Numbered from the stretch's first letter, positions 52,920-62,448 are shown. The stretch: 64,000 nucleotides of DNA from Ga0077555 sp963741565 (GCA_963741565.1 CAVUIK010000001.1:371951-435950); one strand, 5' to 3'. Made by a program: numbers and translations. The notes: generated by a model not told the origin, from the letters alone.

Positions 52920-54146
52920 TCAGGTTATAGGAGTGGAGCTTGGCGAAGATGGATTTCGCCGCGGCGTTTTCCAGGGCCGAAGCAGGACGTAGAGGCCGAA
53001 GATCATCAAGACAACCAGAGCTGCGAAATGCCACCAAGCCGCGCCGGAGCCAAGCAGGCGCGCCGACCAGTCGTTAATCTCTTGATAGCGCAGGATGGCC
53101 ACTGCGGACGCGGCAATCGTCGAGATTTGCGCGACGCGCTCGAGCCCCTCGCCGAACCGCTTCATGAAGTAGAACAGCAGCAGCGCGGCCCAGGGACCGA
53201 TGACAAGGCTCAGGCGGATCGGTGGTCCTGAAGCCTCTCGGCCGAACATGACATCGGAAGTTTGCTGGTAGCCATAGTCCATCAGCGGCCAGAACAGCAT
53301 GGCGATGGCGCCGACGACGACGCCGCGCTCGATGGCGGGTACGTGCGGCCGGTAGTGGACGGTCAGGCGATCGCGCCAGAATGCGAGCAGGATGCCGATC
53401 ACCACGAGCACGACGACGAAGAACACCTTGAACGGCAGGAGATAGACATCGAGATCGGCGGCACGCGAGCGTGACGCCGAGGTGCGCCATTGGTCGGCAA
53501 CATGGGCGGAGAATGCCGCCTGCACCCGGCAGCAGTCACCGGCCACCAGCATCGCCTTTGCCGGGAAACAGTACCGCCGTGCCTTGTTGGCTTCGGGCAC
53601 CTCGAGATAGCTGTCGGGATTGCACTGGCGCGCGAACTCCGAGATCGAGTTGCGCTTCTGGCCTTCCGTCCGCAGATCCGCGACGACGCGCGCGATCGGC
53701 TGGCGGCCGCAGGACGCTGCGCCATCGGTACAATTGGGAACCTGGACCGGACCAAGCGCCCGGTCGCGCTCGAGAGCGGCGGGAGCGACCTCCCAGACTG
53801 CCCGCAGCGGCTTGACGTTCAGGCTGTTGGCGAAAAACAGTGCGGTGCCGACAACAACGATCAAGCCGGCAATGAAGCGGGGCTTTCCCAATGGCTTGAC
53901 GTGATGCCAATAGAAATCGGTGAACACCACGGATGGTAGGTAGAACGCGGCCAACGTCAGCAGACCGAGCGTCGGGAAAAAGATGAACAGGTGGCTGTGC
54001 GTGATCACCAGATCGAGCCAGCCGTGATCGTGGAACTCGTGGTAGATCGACGCGGTCGACGCCAGGAACGCCAGCCCTAGCATTGTGAAGGTGACGCCCA
54101 CGAACAGGTAGGCGCCTCGCGAAATGTCAGTGTGTTCCCGAACCAT
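52920..54146 (-). CDS. Large membrane protein with cysteine-rich loop, function unknown
   Basis: About 408 residues. Three N-terminal hydrophobic segments (GAYLFVGVTFTMLGLAFLAS, then HSHLFIFFPTLGLLTLAAFY and PRFIAGLIVVVGTALFFANS) and four C-terminal ones frame a loop of about 125 residues with several Cys (VPNCTDGAASCGRQP, FARQCNPD, RRYCFPAK, GDCCRVQA). The His-rich start (YHEFHDHGWLDLVITHSH) could bind metal or haem. I do not recognise a family. The start MVREHTD is chosen over longer options. It lies seven bases upstream of corA on the same strand, so a link to metal transport is possible but unproven. Confidence 0.65.
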   Translation of the reverse strand: MVREHTDISRGAYLFVGVTFTMLGLAFLASTASIYHEFHDHGWLDLVITHSHLFIFFPTLGLLTLAAFYLPSVVFTDFYWHHVKPLGKPRFIAGLIVVVGTALFFANSLNVKPLRAVWEVAPAALERDRALGPVQVPNCTDGAASCGRQPIARVVADLRTEGQKRNSISEFARQCNPDSYLEVPEANKARRYCFPAKAMLVAGDCCRVQAAFSAHVADQWRTSASRSRAADLDVYLLPFKVFFVVVLVVIGILLAFWRDRLTVHYRPHVPAIERGVVVGAIAMLFWPLMDYGYQQTSDVMFGREASGPPIRLSLVIGPWAALLLFYFMKRFGEGLERVAQISTIAASAVAILRYQEINDWSARLLGSGAAWWHFAALVVLMIFGLYVLLRPWKTPRRNPSSPSSTPIT

Positions 54147-54184
54147 GCCACTCACGCCTGACCAGCCGGCAGGCGGCCCTGTTG

Positions 54185-55684
54185 CTATTCCTGGAATGCC
54201 TTTTCCCGCGTGCTTTTGACGGCAGGCAGAATGACCGCTAGCAGCAGCAGCGCCGACATGACCAACAGGCCGCCGCTGATCGGGCGCGTCATGAAGACGG
54301 TCGCATCGCCATGTGACAGGAGAAGTGCGCGCCGCAAATTTTCCTCCATCATGGGCCCTAGGATGAAGCCGAGTAGCAGTGGCGCGGGCTCGAGACCGAC
54401 GCGCAGGAAGAAATAGCCGATCAGCCCGAAGAGCGCCGTCAGTCCGACCTCGAACGCGCTGTTGTTGAGGCTGTAGACGCCGATGCAACAGAACACCAGG
54501 ATCGCCGGGAAGAGGATGCGGTAGGGCACGGAGAGCAGCCGCACCCACAGTCCGATCATCGGCAGATTGATCACCAGCAGCATCAGATTGCCGAGCCACA
54601 TCGACGCGACCAGGCCCCAGAACAGCTCGGGCTGCTTGGTCATGACCTGCGGGCCGGGCTGGATGCCGTGGATCATCATCGCGCCGATCATGAGCGCCAT
54701 GACCGGATTTGGAGGGATGCCGAGTGTGAGCAGAGGAATGAACGAGGTCTGCGCACCGGCGTTGTTGGCGGCCTCAGGGGCCGCGACGCCCTCGATCGCG
54801 CCCTTGCCGAAGCGCGACGGGTCCTTGGCGATCTTCTTTTCAACCGTGTAGGCGGCGAAAGCCGAGAGAAGAGCTCCGCCGCCGGGCAGCACGCCGAGCA
54901 TCGAGCCAAGTGCGGTGCCACGGAGGATCGCCGGCAAAGCGATCTTGAATTCGTCCCAGGAGATCAGCAGGCTTTTGATCGGTTGCGTCAGGACGCTGCG
55001 TTCCACGGGCTTGCCGAGATTGTGGATGATCTCACCGAGACCGAAGATGCCGAGTGCGATCGGAACGAAGCCGATGCCGTCCGAAAGCTCCGGGATCCCG
55101 AATGTGAAGCGCTGCTTTCCGGTATTGACGTCGGTGCCGATGAGACCGAGGAACAGGCCAACGAAGATCATCGCGACCGCCTTCGACACGCTGCCGTGCG
55201 CGAGCACGACGGCGGCGATGAGCCCGAAAACCATCAGCGAGAAATATTCGGCCGCCCCGAAACTCTGCGCGACGGCGGTCAACGGCGCGCTAAAGACTGC
55301 AACGAGCACCGTCGCGACTGAGCCGGCAATGAATGAGCCGATGGCGGCGATCGAGAGCGCGGCCCCGGCTCGGCCTTGTCGCGCCATCTGGTAGCCGTCG
55401 AGACAGGTCACGACCGACGAGCTTTCGCCGGGCATGTTGACGAGGATCGCGGTGGTCGAGCCACCGTACTGGGCGCCGTAGTAGATGCCCGCCAGCATGA
55501 TCAGCGCGGGGATCGGCGACATCGAGAACGTGAACGGCAGCAGCATGGCGATCGTGGCGACCGGGCCGATGCCGGGCAGCACGCCGATCAGCGTTCCGAG
55601 CAAGGCGCCGATCAGGCAGAACGAGAGGTTCTGCCACGTGAGCGCGACGCCAAAGCCCATCGCCAAGTTGGCAAAGAGATCCAT
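54185..55684 (-). CDS. tctA: Tripartite tricarboxylate transporter permease TctA
   Basis: A 499-residue TctA large membrane subunit with about twelve membrane segments. Family signatures are LIGVLPGIGPVATIAMLLPF, GIYYGAQYGGSTTAILVNMP, GESSSVVTCLDGYQMARQGR and GVAAPEAANNAGAQTSFIP. With TctB and a Bug-type binding protein it imports carboxylates using an ion gradient. It ends four bases before tctB in transcription order. No binding protein adjoins it here, although a Bug protein lies about 9 kb away. Confidence 0.95.
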   Translation of the reverse strand: MDLFANLAMGFGVALTWQNLSFCLIGALLGTLIGVLPGIGPVATIAMLLPFTFSMSPIPALIMLAGIYYGAQYGGSTTAILVNMPGESSSVVTCLDGYQMARQGRAGAALSIAAIGSFIAGSVATVLVAVFSAPLTAVAQSFGAAEYFSLMVFGLIAAVVLAHGSVSKAVAMIFVGLFLGLIGTDVNTGKQRFTFGIPELSDGIGFVPIALGIFGLGEIIHNLGKPVERSVLTQPIKSLLISWDEFKIALPAILRGTALGSMLGVLPGGGALLSAFAAYTVEKKIAKDPSRFGKGAIEGVAAPEAANNAGAQTSFIPLLTLGIPPNPVMALMIGAMMIHGIQPGPQVMTKQPELFWGLVASMWLGNLMLLVINLPMIGLWVRLLSVPYRILFPAILVFCCIGVYSLNNSAFEVGLTALFGLIGYFFLRVGLEPAPLLLGFILGPMMEENLRRALLLSHGDATVFMTRPISGGLLVMSALLLLAVILPAVKSTREKAFQE

Positions 55685-55688
55685 AGGG

Positions 55689-56342
55689 TCAGCCTCCCGG
55701 CCACATTTTCATAGCGAGACCGAGTGCCTTGACGAAGATCAGCACCGATCCGACGCCGAGTGCTGTTGCGAGAACGACGGCTTCGATCAGACCAGAAACA
55801 CCAAGACGCGGCATTCGGAGACCGACGGCACCAACAAAGCTAAGCCCGGCGATAGCCATGGCGGCATTCGAGAGGAGCACCGGCGGGAGCAGGCTGGCCG
55901 CGAGTTTCGCGCCCGTTGGTGTGGCAAGCGCCATGAAGACGAGCAAGGCCGCGATGCAGACGACAACCAGCGTTGACTCTAGGCGCGATCCTTTTTCGCC
56001 AGCGAGGCGCGAAATGATGACGGAGATGGCCGTGGCTAGTGCGAGGCCCAAGCGCTCGATGCTGACGCCAAAGGCGAGGACCGCGAGCAAGATCCAGAAC
56101 AGCGGATCCCAGTCCCAAGCGTCCATGGCATCACCGCGGCGCATGATACCGATCAGGGTGATCAGCGCGCCGATCGCGACCATCGACCAGCAGAGAATCC
56201 GCGGAAGGAAGCCAGCTCCCATGCGGGCAGGGGTGCCAAATGCATAGTCTGCGCCGAGATATAGTCCCGCGACCCCCAGGAGGCCGATGCAAAGGCCGGC
56301 GAAAATGTCCTTGTCGAGCGCCAAGCACGTTCTCCCGTTCAT
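55689..56342 (-). CDS. tctB: Tripartite tricarboxylate transporter small subunit TctB
   Basis: About 217 residues with four or five membrane segments and the TctB-type DIFAGLCIGLLGVAGLYLG start, followed by GAGFLPRILCWSMVAIGALI (the R-x-G-P-G-x-F-P-type region). It is the partner of TctA, with which it is co-transcribed. The start MNGRTCLALD has AGGATC upstream; longer in-frame reading is non-homologous. Confidence 0.9.
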   Translation of the reverse strand: MNGRTCLALDKDIFAGLCIGLLGVAGLYLGADYAFGTPARMGAGFLPRILCWSMVAIGALITLIGIMRRGDAMDAWDWDPLFWILLAVLAFGVSIERLGLALATAISVIISRLAGEKGSRLESTLVVVCIAALLVFMALATPTGAKLAASLLPPVLLSNAAMAIAGLSFVGAVGLRMPRLGVSGLIEAVVLATALGVGSVLIFVKALGLAMKMWPGG

Positions 56343-56497
56343 GATCCTGACAAGCGACCAAAGCTCTCCGACGGTGTCATGATAGGCACCGACCGTGATC
56401 TGCTGACGGATGTGTCTTTCGGATCTCGTTGGCGTGACACTAGGAGATCGCCAGCGATCTGGCCAGATCCCCAGTCGGCTCCGGTGTGGCTTTGGTG

Positions 56498-57652
56498 TCA
56501 CGTTTTCCGTCGTGCCGCCCATTGATCGAGCCCGAGGACGGCCAGCCCGAACATCAGGCCCCAAAACGCAGAGCCGATCCCGACCAGGGTGATGCCCGAG
56601 GCGGTGACCGCGAACGTCAGGACGGCGGCGAAGCGCTGCTTCTCGTCGGCCAGCGCCGATCCGAGCGCGCCGGTCAGCGAGCCAATCAGACCAAGCCCGG
56701 CAATCGTCTTGATCAGAGCCGACGGAAACGCCGCGAACAGGGCCACCAGCGACGCACCCAAAGCCGCTAGACCCGCATAGACAACCATATAGGCGATGCC
56801 CGTCCGCCAGCGCTGGGCCGCATCAGGGTGGGCATCGGGTCCTGTGCAGATGGCGGCTGTGATGGCGGCGAGATTGATCGAATGGGCGCCGAGCGGGGCG
56901 ATGATCAACGAGGCCAACCCGGTCACCAGCAGCGCAGACGAGAGCGGCGGCTCGTAGCCGGAGGCCTTGAGTACGGCGGCGCCCGGCAGGTTCTGCGAGG
57001 CCATCGTCACGAGATAAAGTGGAATGCCGAGGCCGAGCAGCGTTGCCGCTTCGAAGCGCGGGGTGACCAGGGCAAAATTGGATAACGTGAGCTCTGGCCA
57101 CTTCGGAATGAGGTCGAGCCCCGCGGCGAGCGCCGTGCCACCCGCGATAACCAGCAGCATCGCCGACGACGGACTGAAGAGCCGGGCGATCAGAAACAGC
57201 GCAATCAGGGGCGCCACAAGAGCAGGGCTCTGCGGCAGCACCTCGATCATCTGCAACACGAAGCGCACGAGCACGCCTGCCAGCATGCCCGCGGCGACGG
57301 CTACGGGGATGCGACGCACGGCGCGGTCGAGTGGTCCAATCAGCGCGGTGGCCACGAGCAGGGCGCCTGCCAGCAGGAAAGCGCCGACCGCTGCATCGAG
57401 CCGCACCGTGCCAGCCGTCGCCGCGATGACGGCGGCGCCCGGTGTCGACCACGCCGTGATGATGGGCATGCGATGGCGCCAGGAGAGATAGCCGCTGGTC
57501 AGCGCCATCGAGAGCGCGAGCGCTGTCACCCACGACGTCGTCTCGGCCGGCGTTGCGCCAAGCGCGTCGGCGGCGGCCAGGACGACGGCCAGCGCGCCGG
57601 CAATCCCGACGAGGGCCGCAACGAGGGCCGCAGAAATGATCGATAGGCGCAC
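56498..57652 (-). CDS. benE: Benzoate/H+ symporter BenE family
   Basis: About 384 residues with ten to twelve membrane segments, of the BenE family that imports benzoate or similar aromatic acids with protons. Typical are ITAWSTPGAAVIAATAG and LGLGIPLYLVTMASQNLPG, and GAHSINLAAITAAICTGPDA near the middle. The GTG start is preferred because GGGGGGGTCCT precedes it; upstream in-frame residues are unlike the family. It diverges from an MFS gene across 109 bases. Confidence 0.88.
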   Translation of the reverse strand: MRLSIISAALVAALVGIAGALAVVLAAADALGATPAETTSWVTALALSMALTSGYLSWRHRMPIITAWSTPGAAVIAATAGTVRLDAAVGAFLLAGALLVATALIGPLDRAVRRIPVAVAAGMLAGVLVRFVLQMIEVLPQSPALVAPLIALFLIARLFSPSSAMLLVIAGGTALAAGLDLIPKWPELTLSNFALVTPRFEAATLLGLGIPLYLVTMASQNLPGAAVLKASGYEPPLSSALLVTGLASLIIAPLGAHSINLAAITAAICTGPDAHPDAAQRWRTGIAYMVVYAGLAALGASLVALFAAFPSALIKTIAGLGLIGSLTGALGSALADEKQRFAAVLTFAVTASGITLVGIGSAFWGLMFGLAVLGLDQWAARRKT

Positions 57653-57761
57653 AGGACCCCCCCGGAGTTTGAGAGTGTCGATAGCAGTCCGATCTTGGGC
57701 TGTCACGGATCGCCGCCCCGGGGTAAGGTTTTGCGATTCCGAGATGAGGGACGGTCTGGCG

Positions 57762-59024
57762 ATGCAGGAGCGACGCGAGGATCCCGCTGCGGCGGCGGGG
57801 CGCAGCCGGCTTGGCGATCCCATGGTGATTGCGGTCTGCGCGCTTGGCATCACGCAGATCACGGCCTGGGGGACCAGTTACTATTGCCTCGGCGTGCTCG
57901 GCGGTCCGATCGCCAAGGATACCGGTTGGAGCCGCAGCTTCGTGTTCCTGGGCTTCACGGTGGCGCTGCTGGTCATGGGCCTGGTGTCGACCGCAGTCGG
58001 CCGCGCCATTGACCGGTTCGGCGCGCGCGGGATCATGTCGGCCGGCACGTTGCTGATTTCGGGGGCGCTGTTCGGTCTCTCCGTCGTTCCCGATCAGGCC
58101 AGCTATCTCGCGGTCTGGGCGCTGCTCGGTTTGGGCATGCGTCTCTCCCTCTATGATGCGGCGTTCGCGGCGCTGGTGCAGGTGACGCCGACGCGCGGGC
58201 GCGCTGCAATCTCCTATCTGACGCTGTTTGGCGCCTTTGCGTCCTCGATTTTCTGGGTGATCGGCCATTTTCTCAACGAGGCGGTCGGATGGCGCCAGAC
58301 GCTCGTCTGGTTCGCGTTGATCAATCTCGTGATCTGCCTGCCCTTGCATTGGTTCGGCTTGAAATGGCGCGACCCTGAGGCCGTTGGGGCGGCGGCGACG
58401 GGCGCCGCCGATGCCAAGCCGGAGGGGGCGCCGCTCGAAGGCCGCACGCGGGCCGTCGGAATCGCGCTTTTTGCGCTGGTGATGTCCCTCAACGGCTTCG
58501 TGTTCGGCGTCATCTCGATGCAACTGGTCCCAATGCTCGAGGCGGCGGGTTTGACGGCGGCTGCGGCCGTGTGGATGGCCTCGCTCAAGGGGGTGGCGCA
58601 GTTTGCCGGCCGCTGCGTCGAGATTTTCTTCGGCCGCAATCTGCATGCGGTGACTGTCGCGCGGATTGCGATCGGGGTGTTGCCGGCCTCGCTGATGCTG
58701 CTGATCTTTGGCGCGGGCAGTTTCGCGGCGATCCTCGCCTTCACACTGTTGATGGGCGCCGCGCAAGGGGTGATCACGATCGTGCGGGGTGCGGTGCCGT
58801 TGGCGCTGTTCGGCGCGAAAGGCTACGGTGCCGTTCTCGGCCTCATTGCGACGCCGATCCTGCTGGTCAATGCGTTCTCGCCGACCGTGTTCGCCCTGTT
58901 GATCGACCGTTCCGGGTGGAGCGTCAGCTTGATTGTGCTGCTGGCGTGCTCAGCAGCGTCATGGCTCGCCATCGAAGTCATGTCGCGATGGTACGGGCGG
59001 CAGCTGCGCAGCGCTCAGGGATAA
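57762..59024 (+). CDS. MFS transporter
   Basis: About 420 residues, with twelve hydrophobic segments. A motif near the second loop reads GRAIDRFGARGIMSAG (G-x-x-x-D-R-x-G), then GLGMRLSLYDAAFAALVQVT matches the OFA/MCT-like carriers often found with aromatic or dicarboxylate metabolism. The second half carries GAKGYGAVLGLIATPILLVN. The chosen ATG has GAGGGACGG upstream; an ATG 18 bases earlier is possible. It diverges from BenE. The substrate is unknown. Confidence 0.88.
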   Translation: MQERREDPAAAAGRSRLGDPMVIAVCALGITQITAWGTSYYCLGVLGGPIAKDTGWSRSFVFLGFTVALLVMGLVSTAVGRAIDRFGARGIMSAGTLLISGALFGLSVVPDQASYLAVWALLGLGMRLSLYDAAFAALVQVTPTRGRAAISYLTLFGAFASSIFWVIGHFLNEAVGWRQTLVWFALINLVICLPLHWFGLKWRDPEAVGAAATGAADAKPEGAPLEGRTRAVGIALFALVMSLNGFVFGVISMQLVPMLEAAGLTAAAAVWMASLKGVAQFAGRCVEIFFGRNLHAVTVARIAIGVLPASLMLLIFGAGSFAAILAFTLLMGAAQGVITIVRGAVPLALFGAKGYGAVLGLIATPILLVNAFSPTVFALLIDRSGWSVSLIVLLACSAASWLAIEVMSRWYGRQLRSAQG

Positions 59025-59038
59025 CTCGGACGGTTGGG

Positions 59039-59488
59039 TTACCGGCCGCGTTTGACGTCCTGGACGGTCTGTTCGAGAGCTTGCAGGAACTGTGACCGGT
59101 CGCGCGGCGTGAAGCCCGGATTGTAGGTTTGCACAACGCCGGTATCACGCAGGTCCTTCATCAGGTCGCGCATAGCGACGGCCATGCCGATATTGGCGTC
59201 GCGCAGCACCTTGCCCGACGGCGAGAGCACGATCGCGCCCGACTTCACGCAGCGCCCGGCCAGCGGAATGTCCTGGGTGACGACAATGTCGCCTTTGACC
59301 GCGTGTTCCGCGATCCAGTTGTCGGCGACATCGGGTCCTTCCGGGACGACGACGCGGGAGACGAGGGGGCTTTCGGGCAATCGCATCCACGCATTGGAGA
59401 CGAAATGCACCGCCACGTCGTGCCGTGCGGCGACGCGCACGATCTCGTCCTTCACCGGGCAGGCGTCGGCATCGACATAGATCGGCAT
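59039..59488 (-). CDS. DUF188 (YaiI/YqxD) family protein
   Basis: A 149-residue protein with the DUF188 hallmark MPIYVDADACPVKDEIVRVA at the start, and DNWIAEHAVKGDIVVTQDIP and AGRCVKSGAIVLSPSGKVL in the middle. It resembles PIN-like/NYN nuclease folds (acidic D-A-D-x-C-P motif), but no activity is established for most members. GGGAGTGCC precedes the ATG. It converges on the MFS gene with a 14-base gap. Confidence 0.93.
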   Translation of the reverse strand: MPIYVDADACPVKDEIVRVAARHDVAVHFVSNAWMRLPESPLVSRVVVPEGPDVADNWIAEHAVKGDIVVTQDIPLAGRCVKSGAIVLSPSGKVLRDANIGMAVAMRDLMKDLRDTGVVQTYNPGFTPRDRSQFLQALEQTVQDVKRGR

Positions 59489-59626
59489 GGCACTCCCGGG
59501 ACGTTGGGCGATGATCGGCGCCGCCGTCATACCATTTCGGGCGGGGCATTTCGATCTCGTCTTCGGGCGCGGGCTCCCGTATTCTCGCCGCAAGAATTTC
59601 AACAGGACATGTGAAGGAATGGCGCC

Positions 59627-60451
59627 ATGGCATTGAAGCTCGACGGAACCCTCCTTCTGGCAGGCGCCGGCAATATGGGCGGCGCCATGCTTGCCGGCTG
59701 GCTCGAGCAGGGGCTCGATCCCAAGCAGATCATCGTGCAGGACCCGGCGCCGCCGCCGCCGATCGCCGCCCTGCTGAAAAAGCACGGGATTACGTCCCAG
59801 GCGACGCTCGCGGCGGGCGCCAAGCCGCCGGCGGTCCTGCTGATGGCGGTCAAGCCGCAGATCATGGACGAGGTGTTCCCGCCGCTGGCAAAAGTGGTGG
59901 GACCAGCCACGGTGGTGCTGTCGATTGCCGCCGGCAAGACGATCGCGAGTTTCGAGCGCCATCTCCCGAAAGCAACGGCCGTCGTCCGCTCGATCCCGAA
60001 TACGCCGGCAGCCGTCGGGCGCGGCATCACGGTTGCGACGGCGAATGCGCATGTCACCGCCGCACAGAAGGCGGCCTGCGATGGCCTGCTGCGGGCGATC
60101 GGCGAAGTCGCCTGGGTCGACGACGAATCGCTGATCGATCCGGTGACGGCGGTCTCGGGCTCGGGGCCGGCCTATGTGTTCTATCTGACGGAGTGCCTTG
60201 CGGAGGCCGGGATCAAGGCTGGTCTCGCGCCGGACCTCGCCCAGAAACTCGCGCGCTGGACGGTGGCGGGCTCCGGTGAATTGCTGTTCCGGTCGGATCA
60301 GGGCGCCGATACATTGCGCAAGAATGTGACCTCGCCCAATGGCACCACATTTGCGGCGCTGCAGGTCTTGATGTCCGAAAAGGGCCTGCAACCCATCATG
60401 ACCGAGGCGGTGGCTGCCGCAACCCGGCGCTCGCGCGAACTTGCGAAGTAG
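59627..60451 (+). CDS. proC: Pyrroline-5-carboxylate reductase
   Basis: A 274-residue ProC, the last enzyme of proline synthesis, reducing pyrroline-5-carboxylate with NAD(P)H. The Rossmann motif is LAGAGNMGGAMLAGWLEQGL, VLLMAVKPQIMDEVFP and SIPNTPAAVGRGITV are typical, and VSGSGPAYVFYLTE and NVTSPNGTTFAALQV carry the conserved substrate-site residues. GAAGGAATGG precedes the ATG. It lies 56 bases upstream of a TetR-like regulator. Confidence 0.96.
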   Translation: MALKLDGTLLLAGAGNMGGAMLAGWLEQGLDPKQIIVQDPAPPPPIAALLKKHGITSQATLAAGAKPPAVLLMAVKPQIMDEVFPPLAKVVGPATVVLSIAAGKTIASFERHLPKATAVVRSIPNTPAAVGRGITVATANAHVTAAQKAACDGLLRAIGEVAWVDDESLIDPVTAVSGSGPAYVFYLTECLAEAGIKAGLAPDLAQKLARWTVAGSGELLFRSDQGADTLRKNVTSPNGTTFAALQVLMSEKGLQPIMTEAVAAATRRSRELAK

Positions 60452-60507
60452 GTGGGGCGTTGTCCTGCGCGGCGCAGCACCTATCTAAGGTGAGAGGAGG
60501 ATCTTCC

Positions 60508-61212
60508 ATGCTTGATCTGACGACCGAACAAGGCCGCTTCATCTCGGCCGCCCTGGCGCTGGCCGCCGAGCGGCCCTGGCCCGACATCACGCTGTCGGAC
60601 ATTGCGGAACGGGCGGGCTCGTCGCTGGTCGCCCTGAAGGCGCATTTCAGCTCGAAGGGTGAGATCCTCGGCGCTTTTGTTCGCCTCGTCGACGACGAGG
60701 TTCTGGGCCGCGCGCCGCGCCGCACCGAGGGGCAAAGCGCCCGCGACACCCTGTTCGAAGTGATCATGAGCCGCTTCGACGTTCTGGAGCCTTACAAGGC
60801 GGCCCTCAAGTCGATTGCGGCGGGCGGTCTGCCGGAGCTCTCGCAGATCGGGCCCGTGATCGCGTCGCAGCGCTGGATGCTGGAGGCCGCTGGCATCGGC
60901 TCCGCCGGGCTCGACGGCGGCGTGCGCACGGCGGGGCTTGCATCGGTGTATGCCTCGGTATTCCGGATCTGGCTCGATGACACGGAAGCGGGGCTCGCGC
61001 GGACCATGGCGGCGCTCGACCGGCGGCTGCGGCGGGGCGAGCGCACGCTTCGCCAGGTTGAGAGTACGGTCAAAGGCGTCGGGCGGATCGGCGATGCGCT
61101 TGCCGACGCCATCCGCACTTTTGGCCGGCGCGCCTGTGGGGCGAGGCGTGCCAGCGATCCGACGTCGCCGCCGCCAGGACCAGTTCCTAGCGCGCCGCCG
61201 CCGACAGCTTGA
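60508..61212 (+). CDS. TetR-family-like transcriptional regulator
   Basis: A 234-residue protein. The N-terminal region is a TetR-type HTH (RFISAALALAAERPWPDITL, then SDIAERAGSSLVALKAHFSS and KGEILGAFVRL), followed by an all-helical ligand or COQ9-like domain and a basic, Pro-rich tail. GAGAGGAGGATC precedes the ATG. Its target and ligand are unknown. It lies between proC and a CsaA-like gene on the same strand. Confidence 0.85.
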   Translation: MLDLTTEQGRFISAALALAAERPWPDITLSDIAERAGSSLVALKAHFSSKGEILGAFVRLVDDEVLGRAPRRTEGQSARDTLFEVIMSRFDVLEPYKAALKSIAAGGLPELSQIGPVIASQRWMLEAAGIGSAGLDGGVRTAGLASVYASVFRIWLDDTEAGLARTMAALDRRLRRGERTLRQVESTVKGVGRIGDALADAIRTFGRRACGARRASDPTSPPPGPVPSAPPPTA

Positions 61213-61246
61213 GCCATTCTGGTCCATCCCTATTCAAGAGGCAGAC

Positions 61247-61606
61247 ATGGCGTACGGCGCGACACCTCCCGGACCGATCACGTTCGATGACTTCCTGAAG
61301 GTCGATATCCGCGTCGGCACCATTGTCGAAGCTGAGCCATATCCCGAAGCGCGCAAGCCCTCCTACAAGCTGCGCATCGATTTCGGGCCGGAGATCGGCG
61401 TCAAGAAGAGTTCGGCGCAGATCACCAAGCATTACACGCCCGAGGCGCTGGTAGGACGTCAGGTCGCCGCCGTCGTGAACTTTCCGCCGCGCCAGATCGG
61501 CAAGTTCATGTCCGAGGTGCTGACACTCGGCCTGCCCGACGAGGCCGGCGAAGTCGTGCTGATCGGGCCGGGGCACGCGATTCCGAATGGCGGCCGGCTG
61601 TTTTGA
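61247..61606 (+). CDS. csaA: CsaA-like tRNA-binding protein
   Basis: A 119-residue single-domain EMAP/Trbp111-type OB fold: FLKVDIRVGTIVEAEPYPEA, SYKLRIDFGPEIGVKKSSAQ and QVAAVVNFPPRQIGKFMSEV, ending in a conserved LGLPDEAGEVVLIGP. CsaA is a dimeric protein with tRNA-binding and chaperone-like activity linked to protein export. AGAGGCAGAC precedes the ATG. It follows the TetR-like gene by 34 bases. Confidence 0.93.
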   Translation: MAYGATPPGPITFDDFLKVDIRVGTIVEAEPYPEARKPSYKLRIDFGPEIGVKKSSAQITKHYTPEALVGRQVAAVVNFPPRQIGKFMSEVLTLGLPDEAGEVVLIGPGHAIPNGGRLF

Positions 61607-61652
61607 TGGGCGAGAGGGCAACGACGGTCACACGCTGGTTGTAGAGGGCAAT

Positions 61653-62355
61653 ATGAAATTTGAACTGGAGGACAGTCTAAGGGTGCGTCAGATGAAGCGC
61701 TTCTTGACGATATGCGTAAGTGCGCAAAATTGCTTGAACGTGACACGCTCACGCTGACCGAGTACGGCGAGACCAGGAGAGCACATCCAAGCACAATTCA
61801 GCGTCGGTTCGGCTCCATGGGTCAAAGCGTTGGATTTAGCGGGCTTGCGGCCCAGTCGATCAAAAATCGGAATTTCTGACGAAGACCTGTTCAATGATAT
61901 CAAAAACCTCTGGGTTACTCTCGGTCGCCAATCTCGATATTCCGAAATGAGGGCCCCCGCCGCCCAATTTTCAGCCGACACTTTTTCGGCGCGCTTTGGT
62001 TCGTAGTCAGATGGTCTTGCAAGGTTTGTAGGGTGGGTGAACTCGGACAATGCCGAACACGCGCAGACCCAGATTGGCGCCTCGAGTGATATAGCGGCAT
62101 TGCACAAAGATGCGGTTGGAGTTGCGAAGCGTCGCACCCGTCGCGTGATCTCGGACCGTCAGCGATTTAGAACTCTCGTCAGAGACGGTTTCAGGTGTCA
62201 GTCGTGTGGTGTGAGTCCGCTGACCAAGCCAGGCACGGAACTGCATGTTGATCACGTGGTCCCCTGGGTCGAAGGGCGGCGAAACAGTCGACGAAAATCT
62301 GGGAACCAAGTGTCAGCAATGCAACCTGGGCAAGGGAAACGCTTTCGACGTTTGA
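61653..62355 (+). pseudogene. Relic of an HNH endonuclease with homing-endonuclease-associated repeats
   Basis: Pieces of one protein lie in order in three frames. An ATG with GAGGGCAAT starts MKFELEDS; then LLDDMRKCAKLLERDTLTLT and AHPSTIQRRFGS; then W-V-K-A-L-D-L-A-G-L and LFNDIKNLWVTLGRQSRYSE, ending ARFGS; then FVGWVNSDNAEH, RTLVRDGFRCQSCGVSPLT and LHVDHVVPW; then GETVDENLGTKCQQCNLGKG, ending FDV-stop. Frame breaks lie near 61677-61682, 61817 and 62273. An amber TAG at 62004-62006 stands where the first repeat has the Trp after FGS. The two repeats are HNR-type, and the end is an HNH nuclease with C-x-x-C zinc pairs. Four lesions make true decay more likely than sequence error. Confidence 0.75.
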
Positions 62356-62448
62356 TGCGAAGTTGGCCTCTGCGCAGGCATCAATCATTGCATCAGTCGC
62401 GGGAGGCAGCGTGTGATCGCGAACGAGGGGGCGTCGCCACGTCCAAAA

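Noticed and set aside
56823..58766. A 647-codon minus-strand frame over the BenE and MFS genes
   Set aside because: It spans two real divergent genes and the gap between them, with low-complexity Arg/His/Gln content and no recognisable domain.
59039..60391. A 450-codon minus-strand frame covering proC and the DUF188 gene
   Set aside because: Only the last 149 codons (from 59488) match a family, DUF188; the rest is antisense to proC.
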